A DNA stretch of 7,470 bases from Gemmatimonadota bacterium (GTDB lineage: Bacteria > Gemmatimonadota > Gemmatimonadetes > Longimicrobiales > UBA6960), in contig JAHWKH010000108.1 in the NCBI GenBank assembly GCA_019347995.1, forward strand, positions 1-7,470, in the 5' to 3' direction. This document shows, one piece after another, positions 1 to 5,626 of the stretch. The number at the start of each line of letters is the position of its first letter. Positions within the stretch are counted from its first letter, which is position 1. The notes under the pieces are model-generated. The model was not told where the DNA came from, did no database searches, and saw only the letters and a list, made by a program, of their open reading frames with translations. A program made the position numbers and the translations under genes.

Positions 1-363
1 CTCCATCCCGTGGAGCTGGTGGTAGAAGACCTCCCCCTCCTCGAGCTCGGCCACCTCCTCGAACGGTCGCAGGAGGTAGCGGCCCCTGAGGACGTCGGCG
101 GCGTCGCGGTCGTCCACGCCCCCGAACGTCACCAGCAGGCCCCGGGTCACGGGCCGCGCGGCGGCCACGCGCAGGGCCGGCAGCTCGTCGTCGGGGATTC
201 CGGCCTCGGCATCCCCGGGCCGCAACTCGACGCCTTCGGCGAACGCCCCATCCGGGTCGTCCGTGAGGGGCGTCACGAGGACCTCGCCCTTCACCCCGTG
301 GGCACGGACGACGTGCCCCACGGCGAGCCAGGCGGGCTCGTCGCCGGTCGGCTCCTTCGTCAT
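1..363 (-). CDS. rimM: Ribosome maturation factor RimM (C-terminus beyond the window edge)
   Basis: The 121 visible residues are the N-terminal part of RimM, which binds ribosomal protein S19 and helps mature the 30S subunit head in the cytoplasm. The N-terminal beta-barrel domain opens with AVGHVVRAHGVKGEV (residues 14-28), the family signature, followed by TPLTDDPDGAF. The start of the PRC-barrel domain is reached at about residues 95-121 (RYLLRPFEEV, then EGEVFYHQLHG). RimM is usually about 165-180 residues, so roughly one third lies off the left edge. The ATG at 363-361 is preceded by GGAGG at 375-371 with 7-nt spacing, which fixes the start. It lies 63 nt downstream of the rpsP stop on the same strand, as in the widespread rpsP-rimM-trmD-rplS operon; trmD and rplS would be expected further left but cannot be seen. 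Confidence 0.93.
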   Translation of the reverse strand, partial: MTKEPTGDEPAWLAVGHVVRAHGVKGEVLVTPLTDDPDGAFAEGVELRPGDAEAGIPDDELPALRVAAARPVTRGLLVTFGGVDDRDAADVLRGRYLLRPFEEVAELEEGEVFYHQLHGME

Positions 364-387
364 GGCGCGGCCTCCGCGGGGAGGACA

Positions 388-411
388 CGGAGGAGGGTCG
401 GCCCTCCTCCG
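388..411 (-). promoter_or_regulatory. Perfect 10-bp hairpin between rpsP and rimM
   Basis: A perfect inverted repeat (arms 388-397 and 402-411, CGGAGGAGGG / CCCTCCTCCG, 4-nt loop) fills much of the short gap between the rpsP stop and the rimM ribosome binding site. In the minus-strand transcript no U-tract follows it, so it is not a classic intrinsic terminator. One arm contains a GGAGGAGG Shine-Dalgarno-like run that the stem would sequester, while the rimM-proximal GGAGG at 375-371 stays free. It could be an attenuator, an RNA-processing site or a 3'-end stabiliser that sets rpsP:rimM stoichiometry. The structure is directly visible; the role is inference. Confidence 0.55.
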
Positions 412-426
412 CCTCCGCCTGGGAAC

Positions 427-1227
427 CTAGGCCTCGGACTTCTTCGAGCGCCGCTTGGCCTGCGCCTCGGACTCGACGCCCTCGGCGTCCTCCTCCCCCG
501 TGGCGCCCTCCACGCCCTTCGCGGGCTTCTTCCTGGCCACGTCGTCGTCCACCGCGGTCTCGTCGGCGCCTTCGGCCGCCGCCGCTTCCTTCGCGGCGCC
601 CTTCACCTTGCCGGCGGAAGCCTTCTTGACCGACTCCTCGGGAGGTGCCTGGGGCGCCTCGTCCTCCGACGCCTCGACGGCCTCGGCCTCGGTGGTGGCG
701 GTAGCCTCGGCGGCGGTACGGTCCGTGGTGGCGCTCGCGGCGGGCTCTCCCTCGCCCTTCGCCTCCGCCGGCTCCGCCTCCACGCCCGGCATCTCACCCT
801 CCGCGGCCTCGACGGCCGCCTCGGTCTCGGCGCGCGCCTCGGCCTTGGAGCGCTGGGCGGCCTTGGCCTCGGCGTCGGCCTCCTCCTGCGCCTTCTTCTC
901 GGCGGCGCGCCTGCCGGCCAGGGCCTCGGCCTCGGCCTTCCTGCGGGCCTCGAGGTCCTCGGCGCCCACCGCCACGGTCTCGTCGCCGCCCCTGCGGGCC
1001 TTGCCCAGCAGCGACTTCACGGTACCGCTGGGCTCGGCGCCCTGGCCGATCCAGAAGTCGGCGCGCTCGAGGTCCACGACGAGGCGGGCGGGGTCGGAAA
1101 GGGGCTTGTAGTAGCCCAGATTCTCGACGATCCGCCCGTCACGGGGGAACCCGCCCTCGGCCACCACGATCCGGTAGTGGGGCTGCTTCTTCCGGCCCAT
1201 CCGCCGGAGTCGAATCCGTACGGCCAT
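427..1227 (-). CDS. rpsP: 30S ribosomal protein S16 with a very long Ala/Glu/Lys-rich C-terminal tail
   Basis: This 266-residue protein begins with a complete S16 core at residues 1-78: MAVRIRLRRMGRKKQPHYRI, then VVAEGGFPRDGRIVENLGYY, then the WIGQGAEPSGTVKSLL segment. S16 is a primary 16S rRNA-binding protein needed for 30S assembly. Most S16 proteins have about 80-100 residues, so residues 79-266 form an unusually large extension. The tail is low-complexity, rich in Ala and Glu, with a charged, probably helical stretch (about 90-143), an acidic/Pro/Thr stretch (about 144-200) and basic patches (KKASAGKVKGAAKE, ARKKPAKG, and KRRSKK at the end). Two ATGs lie in tandem (1230-1228 and 1227-1225); the second gives the usual S16 N-terminus and sits after GAGAGG. 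The gene starts 44 nt after the ffh stop and lies upstream of rimM, probably in one transcript. Confidence 0.95.
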   Translation of the reverse strand: MAVRIRLRRMGRKKQPHYRIVVAEGGFPRDGRIVENLGYYKPLSDPARLVVDLERADFWIGQGAEPSGTVKSLLGKARRGGDETVAVGAEDLEARRKAEAEALAGRRAAEKKAQEEADAEAKAAQRSKAEARAETEAAVEAAEGEMPGVEAEPAEAKGEGEPAASATTDRTAAEATATTEAEAVEASEDEAPQAPPEESVKKASAGKVKGAAKEAAAAEGADETAVDDDVARKKPAKGVEGATGEEDAEGVESEAQAKRRSKKSEA

Positions 1228-1244
1228 CATCCTCTCGGGTCTGT

Positions 1245-1268
1245 GTCGTCCGGCTCGGCCGGAGCGAC
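1245..1268 (-). other. Imperfect hairpin in the ffh-rpsP gap
   Basis: TCCGGC (1249-1254) and GCCGGA (1258-1263) form a perfect 6-bp stem with a 3-nt loop. It extends by GTCG/CGAC (1245-1248 with 1265-1268) across a single bulged base. It occupies most of the gap between the ffh stop and the rpsP start and has no adjacent U-tract. It may affect mRNA processing or rpsP translation, but GC-rich sequence forms such stems by chance fairly often. Confidence 0.35.
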
Positions 1269-1271
1269 GGG

Positions 1272-2612
1272 TTAGAAGGGAGAGCTCATGCCCCCGGGCA
1301 TCTTCGGCATCCCGCCGGGCATCATCCCCTTCATCTGCTTCATGAACTTCTGCATCTCCACGAACTGCTTGAGCAACCGATTGACCTCGGCCACCGAACG
1401 CCCGCTGCCATGGGCGATGCGCATGCGGCGCGAGCCGTCGATCAGCTTCGGGTTCCTCCGCTCGTCCGGCGTCATGGAGAGGATGATGGCTTCCACGTGC
1501 TTCATCCTCTTCGGATCCATCTGCCCCATGGGCAGCTTCACCTTCGACGCCCCCGGGATCAGCTTCAGCAGCTGATCCAGCGGACCCATCTTCTGTACCT
1601 GTCTCATGGCGGTGAGGAAGTCCTCCAGCGTGAACTTCCCCGACCCCAGCATCTTCTCCTGGAGCTTCTCCGACGCCTCGTGGTCCATGGCGCGCTCGGC
1701 GCGCTCCACCAGGCCCACCACGTCGCCCATCTGGAGGATGCGTCCCGCCATCCGCTCCGGGTCGGCGGTGTCGAGGTCGTCGATCCCCTCGCCCACGCCC
1801 ACGAACTTGATGGGCCTGCCCGTCACGCCCCGGATGGACAGGGCGGCGCCGCCACGGGCGTCGCCGTCCATCTTGCTCAGGACCACCCCGCTCAACCCGA
1901 GGGCATCGTCGAAACCCTCGGCGATGCGGACCGCCTCCTGACCCGTCATCGCGTCCGCCACCAGGAGGATCTCCTGGGGCTGGAGCACCTCCTTGAGGCG
2001 CTTCAGCTCGTCCATGAGCGGCTCGTCGATCTGGAGCCGCCCCGCCGTGTCCACGATGAGGACGCGGCTGTCCTCCCGGGCGACCCGGCGCGCCGCTTCC
2101 GCCGTCGCCACCGGGTCTCCGCCGAACGTGCCGGCGTGGACCGGGACGTCGATCTGGCGCCCGAGCTGCTGGAGCTGCTCCACCGCCGCCGGCCGCTGCA
2201 GGTCGCAGGCGGCCAGCATGGGCTTCCTGCCCTCGCGCTGGAGGCGGCGCGCCAGCTTGGCCGCCGTCGTGGTCTTTCCGGACCCCTGCAGCCCCACCAC
2301 CATGAAGACCGTGGGCGGCGACGGGGCGTACGTCAGGCCCGGCCGCTCGTCGCCCATGAGGCCCGCCAGCTCGTCGTGGACGATCTTCACGATCTGCTGG
2401 CCGGGCGAGACGCTCTTCACCACGTCCTCGCCCAGGGCCCGCTCCTGGACCCGCTCCAGGAACTCCCGGGTGACCTTGTAGTTGACGTCGGCCTCCAGGA
2501 GGACCCTGCGGACCTCCCTCAGACCGTCCCGGATCATGGGCTCGGTGAGCACCCCACGCTGGCGAAGCTTCCCCAGCGCGGCGTCCAGCTTGTCGCTCAG
2601 CTCCTCGAACAT
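1272..2612 (-). CDS. ffh: Signal recognition particle GTPase Ffh (SRP54)
   Basis: Ffh is a cytoplasmic GTPase that, with 4.5S/SRP RNA, binds signal sequences emerging from the ribosome and delivers nascent chains to the receptor FtsY. The 446-residue length is typical. The N domain helical bundle occupies about residues 1-85. The G domain carries G1 GLQGSGKTT (107-115), the DLQRPAAVEQL segment (137-147), G3 DTAGR (188-192), G4 SKMD (246-249, usually TKLD) and DARGGAALS (251-259). The M domain shows the SRP RNA-binding segment SRRMRIAHGSG (394-404) and a methionine-rich C-terminal tail (about 420-442) that lines the signal-peptide groove. The ATG at 2612-2610 gives the standard MFEELSDKL start, although the frame is open further upstream; GGGAGA lies about 15 nt before it. 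First gene of the ffh-rpsP-rimM operon. Confidence 0.97.
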   Translation of the reverse strand: MFEELSDKLDAALGKLRQRGVLTEPMIRDGLREVRRVLLEADVNYKVTREFLERVQERALGEDVVKSVSPGQQIVKIVHDELAGLMGDERPGLTYAPSPPTVFMVVGLQGSGKTTTAAKLARRLQREGRKPMLAACDLQRPAAVEQLQQLGRQIDVPVHAGTFGGDPVATAEAARRVAREDSRVLIVDTAGRLQIDEPLMDELKRLKEVLQPQEILLVADAMTGQEAVRIAEGFDDALGLSGVVLSKMDGDARGGAALSIRGVTGRPIKFVGVGEGIDDLDTADPERMAGRILQMGDVVGLVERAERAMDHEASEKLQEKMLGSGKFTLEDFLTAMRQVQKMGPLDQLLKLIPGASKVKLPMGQMDPKRMKHVEAIILSMTPDERRNPKLIDGSRRMRIAHGSGRSVAEVNRLLKQFVEMQKFMKQMKGMMPGGMPKMPGGMSSPF

Positions 2613-2645
2613 CCCGTCCGGCCCGTCTCCCGCTGTCCTGTGGCG

Positions 2646-2666
2646 TTCCCGCCGGCGCCGCGGGAA
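2646..2666 (-). other. Hairpin in the ffh 5' leader
   Basis: TTCCCGC (2646-2652) and GCGGGAA (2660-2666) form a perfect 7-bp stem around a 7-nt GC-rich loop, 34-54 nt upstream of the ffh start codon and inside the predicted 5' UTR. It resembles no riboswitch class I know and has no U-tract. It may be a leader stability or attenuation structure, or chance in GC-rich DNA. Confidence 0.35.
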
Positions 2667-2725
2667 GGCCGCCCGCCCCGTCGGAGCGGAGTGGCAGCCC
2701 GGAGGCGGAGCCGACAAAGCTTGGT

Positions 2726-2754
2726 AAGATAGGAAGACCGGCCTGCCGTCTCAA
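2726..2754 (-). promoter_or_regulatory. Sigma70-type promoter for the ffh-rpsP-rimM operon
   Basis: On the minus strand TTGAGA (2754-2749) matches the -35 consensus TTGACA at five of six positions. It is followed after exactly 17 nt by TATCTT (2731-2726), which matches TATAAT at four of six including the first two bases and the last. This is one of the few AT-rich patches in the window and is oriented toward ffh. Transcription would begin near 2719, leaving a leader of about 105 nt. Confidence 0.65.
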
Positions 2755-2782
2755 GGCGGAGGGCGGCCGTCACGCCGCCGGG

Positions 2783-2812
2783 TTGCCTCGATCCCCGCCC
2801 GGCGCCTAGCAT
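2783..2812 (+). promoter_or_regulatory. Candidate promoter for the TPR protein gene
   Basis: TTGCCT (2783-2788) and TAGCAT (2807-2812) are spaced 18 nt apart, each matching four of six sigma70 consensus positions. They lie on the plus strand about 100 nt before the TPR gene start. It is weaker than the divergent ffh promoter, and other sigma factors or positions are possible. Confidence 0.35.
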
Positions 2813-2913
2813 CCGGGCGCGACCCGACATCGCCCGGGGCGTGGCACCCGCCCCTCGCCCGACATCCGCGGTGGCCTCCGACCACCGCCGTCCGTGTCCA
2901 GCCGGAGCATCTC

Positions 2914-4533
2914 ATGCGCATGCTGCCCCCCGTCCTCCTCGCCCTGGCGCTCCTGAGCGCGCCCCCGGCCTCCGCCCAGGACCACGGCGGACACGACGCC
3001 GCCGCACCGGACGCGGACGCCATGCCCCTCTACGAGGAGGGCCTGGGTCCCTTCAGTCGCGCGGTGACGACGCGCTCGGCCGAGGCACAGGCGTACTTCG
3101 ACCAGGGCATCCAGCTCATGTACGCGTTCGCGCCCCGCATGGCGTACCGCTCGTTCGAGGAGGCGCTGGAACGCGACCCCCGGTGCGCCATGTGCGCGTG
3201 GGGCATGGCCTGGGCGCGGGGGCCGTACCTGAACGGGGGCATGTCACCAGCCGACGCGGGGCCGGCACACGAGGCGGCAGAGAGGGCCGTGCGCCTGGCG
3301 TCGGAGCAGGACCTCCGGCCGGTGGAGCGCGCCCTCGTCGAAGCGATGGCCACGCGCTACGAGCCCGAGCACGACGACGCCCGCCGGGAGCGGCTCGACA
3401 CCGTCTACGCCGAGGCCATGGGTCGGGTGTGGGAGGCGCACCCGGGCGACCTGGACGTGGGCACGCTCTACGGCGAGGCGCTCATGCTCCTGGAGCCGCG
3501 CCGGGGCATGGACGACCTGGATCGGCCGTCCATGCGGCGCATCCACGCGGTCCTGGAGGACGTGCTGGCGCGCGACCTCCACCATCCGGGCGCCTGCCAC
3601 CTCTACATTCACGCCACCGAGGCCACCGAGCGGGCCGACAAGGCCGAGCCCTGCGCGGACCTGCTGGGCAGCGCGATTCCCGGCGCGAGCCACATCAACC
3701 ACATGCCGTCGCACACCTACAACCGGGTGGGGCGCTGGGGCGACGCGGTGCGGGCCAACCAGCAGGCGTGGCACTCGGACCTGAAGGCCGAGGTGGGCGA
3801 GGGCTTCGCCATCTACCCGTCCCACAACCTGCACATGCTCCTCTTCGCCGCCTCCAACGACGGCCAGGGCGCCGTGGCCGTGCAGGCCGGCAAGGACTAC
3901 GGCAAGATCGTGCCCGGCGGGCAGTTCTACCACGCCCTCACGCTCCTGCGCTTCGGCCGCTTCGACGAGGTGCTGGCGCTGGACGAGGCTCCCGGAAACG
4001 CCGTGATGCGGGGGCTGTGGAGCTTCGCCCGCGGCTACGCCCACCACGAGGCCGGGGCGGCCGACAGCGCGGCCCACTGGCTGGCGCGGGTGCGCGAGGA
4101 CGCCGGGCAGGACGGCAACTTCCGGGGCCACGCCGCCCGCTCCCTCCTGGGCGTGGTGGGAGGAATCCTGGAGGGAGAGATCCTCCGGGAGGAGGGACGG
4201 CTCCGGGAGGCGGTCCCGGTCCTGGAGGCGGTCCCGGTCCTGGAGGCGGCGGTGGAGCTGGAGGACGGGCTCCGCTACGACGAGCCCGAGCCCCTGAACT
4301 TCTCGGCCCGTCACTGGCTGGGCGCCCTCCTCCTGGAGGCCGGGCGGGCAGCCGACGCGGAGCGGGTCTACCGGGAGGCCCTGGAGGACCATCCCCGCAA
4401 CGGCTGGAGCCTCAAGGGGCTGGAGCTGGCGCTCCGGGCCCAGGACCGCCTGGGGGACGCCGAGCTGGCGCGGCGTGACTTCGAGCGCGCGTCGGCGCGC
4501 TCGGACACGTGGATCCGGGCGAGCCGCTTCTGA
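2914..4533 (+). CDS. Exported tetratricopeptide-type repeat protein, function unknown
   Basis: This 539-residue protein begins with a clear Sec signal peptide (LPPVLLALALLSAPPASA, predicted cleavage after A21), so the mature protein acts outside the cytoplasm. It continues as helical repeats of TPR type, for example AYRSFEEALERDP (77-89), RVGRWGDAVRANQQAW (271-286) and AGRAADAERVYREALEDHP (476-494). Family-like motifs are CAMCAWGMAWARGPYLN (91-107, with a CxxC pair), HHPGACHLYIHATEAT (223-238), GASHINHMPSHTYNRVG (257-273) and YPSHNLHMLLFAA (301-313). I recognise these from a widespread but uncharacterised group of secreted TPR proteins; the clustered His and Cys residues suggest a metal or redox site, which is inference. 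Residues 432-443 are an exact 6-residue tandem duplication. The ATG at 2914 is chosen because GGAG lies 7 nt upstream and it yields the signal peptide. It converges on the monooxygenase gene with a 13-nt gap. Confidence 0.85.
   Translation: MRMLPPVLLALALLSAPPASAQDHGGHDAAAPDADAMPLYEEGLGPFSRAVTTRSAEAQAYFDQGIQLMYAFAPRMAYRSFEEALERDPRCAMCAWGMAWARGPYLNGGMSPADAGPAHEAAERAVRLASEQDLRPVERALVEAMATRYEPEHDDARRERLDTVYAEAMGRVWEAHPGDLDVGTLYGEALMLLEPRRGMDDLDRPSMRRIHAVLEDVLARDLHHPGACHLYIHATEATERADKAEPCADLLGSAIPGASHINHMPSHTYNRVGRWGDAVRANQQAWHSDLKAEVGEGFAIYPSHNLHMLLFAASNDGQGAVAVQAGKDYGKIVPGGQFYHALTLLRFGRFDEVLALDEAPGNAVMRGLWSFARGYAHHEAGAADSAAHWLARVREDAGQDGNFRGHAARSLLGVVGGILEGEILREEGRLREAVPVLEAVPVLEAAVELEDGLRYDEPEPLNFSARHWLGALLLEAGRAADAERVYREALEDHPRNGWSLKGLELALRAQDRLGDAELARRDFERASARSDTWIRASRF
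4206..4249 (+). repeat. 18-bp in-frame tandem duplication in the TPR gene
   Basis: The 18-nt unit GAGGCGGTCCCGGTCCTG occurs twice perfectly (4207-4224 and 4225-4242), with 18-nt periodicity holding across 4206-4249. A degenerate third unit follows (4243-4260, GAGGCGGCGGTGGAGCTG). It encodes EAVPVL twice, then EAAVEL, adding six residues without breaking the frame. Exact nucleotide identity suggests a recent slippage duplication or polymorphic microsatellite-like expansion. Confidence 0.9.
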
Positions 4534-4546
4534 GGGGAGGAGGCTC

Positions 4547-5626
4547 CTAGCCCAACCCTCCCAACCTCCGCAGCGCCGCCCGCCTGAGGGGCCCTACCCG
4601 CGCCGCGGCCCGGAGGACGGAGCGGCGCAGGAGGCGCGCGGGCCCGGAGGTGACCCGCACGCCCCGGGTCGCCAGGCGCGTCTGGCGCAGGACCGTGTGC
4701 GCCTTCCCGCGCCGCTCCGCGGCCCAGCGCGCCACGGCGGGTGGGTCGGCGTCCAGCGCCCGGGCCAGCAGGACCGCGTCCTCGATGCCCAGGTTCATGC
4801 CCCGGGCGCCCACCGGCGAATGGACGTGCGCCGCGTCGCCGGCGAGGGCCACCCTTCCGGTGAGGAACGTCCCCGCCACCGCGAAGCGGATGTCGAACGT
4901 CGATCGCCAGATCTCCTCCAGGATGCGGACGCCCGCAGGGAGGAGAGGCGCCGGATCGGGACGCGTCGCGATGAGGCGCACCACGTCCTCCTCGATGGGG
5001 ATCGACACGAGGGGGCCGTCGGCGCCGAAGTCCGCGAAGACCCGATCCCGGGGGAGCGTACCCTCGACGCGGGCGTCCAGGATCCCCCAATCCCGGTGGG
5101 TCGTCTCCTCGGGCCAGGCGACGTCGAGGGCACCGCGCACCGTGGAGCGCGCGCCGTCGGCCGCCACCAGCCAGCCCGGCCGCGCCTCCTCACCGTCCGG
5201 GCCCAGCGTGACCACCGGCGCCCCGTCGGCCTCGAGGCGAACCCTCGTCACCGGGCGCTCCCACTCGACCGGGACGCCGCGCGCCGCCAGGGCCTCCCCC
5301 AGGACGCGCTCCGTGCGGCTCTGGGGCACGATGAGCATGAGAGGCCAGCGGTGGCGCACGTCGAACGGGAGGAACGTGGGCGCGCCGCCGCCGAACGCGA
5401 TCTCGACCCCGTCCACGCGCTTCCCCACCTCCCACAGCCGCGCCGAGACGCCGGTGTGCTCCAGGAGCTCCAGCGTCCGGGGATTCACGCCCAGCGCGCG
5501 GGATTCCTCGTGATAGTCGCGGTCGCGCTCGACGACGCGGACCGGGTGGCCGAGGCAGGACAGCTCGAGCGCGGTGGCGAGACCCACGGGGCCGGCGCCG
5601 GCGACGAGGACCCCTCCCTCGCTCAC
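4547..5626 (-). CDS. FAD-dependent monooxygenase (PHBH-type fold)
   Basis: This 359-residue protein belongs to the class A flavoprotein monooxygenases, which use FAD, NAD(P)H and oxygen to hydroxylate aromatic or similar substrates. The Rossmann motif VAGAGPVGLATALEL (8-22) is followed by the acidic strand end VVERD (31-35). Then come SRALGVNPRTLELL (42-55), typical of this group, the DG motif WLVAADGARSTVR (152-164) and the GD motif VALAGDAAHVHSPVGARGMN (259-278) with NLGIEDA (278-284). The substrate is not deducible. The C-terminus (about 314-359) is unusually Arg-rich and helix-prone. The start is GTG at 5626-5624, overlapping the purA stop as GTGA, which suggests translational coupling to purA. 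No separate start with a strong ribosome site is visible. Because of the purA frameshift, the frame is also open upstream into purA. Confidence 0.88.
   Translation of the reverse strand: MSEGGVLVAGAGPVGLATALELSCLGHPVRVVERDRDYHEESRALGVNPRTLELLEHTGVSARLWEVGKRVDGVEIAFGGGAPTFLPFDVRHRWPLMLIVPQSRTERVLGEALAARGVPVEWERPVTRVRLEADGAPVVTLGPDGEEARPGWLVAADGARSTVRGALDVAWPEETTHRDWGILDARVEGTLPRDRVFADFGADGPLVSIPIEEDVVRLIATRPDPAPLLPAGVRILEEIWRSTFDIRFAVAGTFLTGRVALAGDAAHVHSPVGARGMNLGIEDAVLLARALDADPPAVARWAAERRGKAHTVLRQTRLATRGVRVTSGPARLLRRSVLRAAARVGPLRRAALRRLGGLG

Larger units (their letters stand above)
2613..2913. other. Divergent intergenic region between ffh and the TPR gene
   Basis: About 300 bases separate the divergent starts of ffh (minus) and the TPR protein gene (plus). 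I see no credible small gene here: the open frames crossing it are upstream extensions or shadows of the neighbours. It holds a strong candidate promoter for ffh, a weaker one for the TPR gene, and a hairpin in the ffh leader. The ffh leader would be roughly 100 nt and the TPR leader about 95 nt. Confidence 0.7.

Noticed and set aside
10..1275. 421-codon plus-strand open frame antisense to rimM and rpsP
   Set aside because: Gly/Leu/Arg-rich translation with no recognisable motifs; it is a shadow of the biased codons of the well-supported minus-strand genes.
2613..2717. Upstream extension of Ffh (starting about 35 codons earlier)
   Set aside because: The added residues are Pro/Arg-rich and absent from the family; MFEELSDKL is the usual N-terminus and the predicted promoter would place much of the extension at or before the transcript start.
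1231..2754. Apparent N-terminal extension of S16 through a long open frame overlapping ffh
   Set aside because: The upstream part is the off-frame reading of ffh; S16 begins at the tandem ATGs with its canonical MAVRIRLRRMG.
2841..4478. 545-codon plus-strand frame overlapping the TPR gene, and the 382-codon antisense frame at 3244-4392
   Set aside because: Low-complexity Gly/Pro/Arg or His/Val-rich shadows; the TPR frame has a signal peptide, repeats and a ribosome site.
4534..4560. Bidirectional terminator between the convergent TPR and monooxygenase genes
   Set aside because: Only a 4-bp GGAG/CTCC stem is visible, with no T-tract on either strand.
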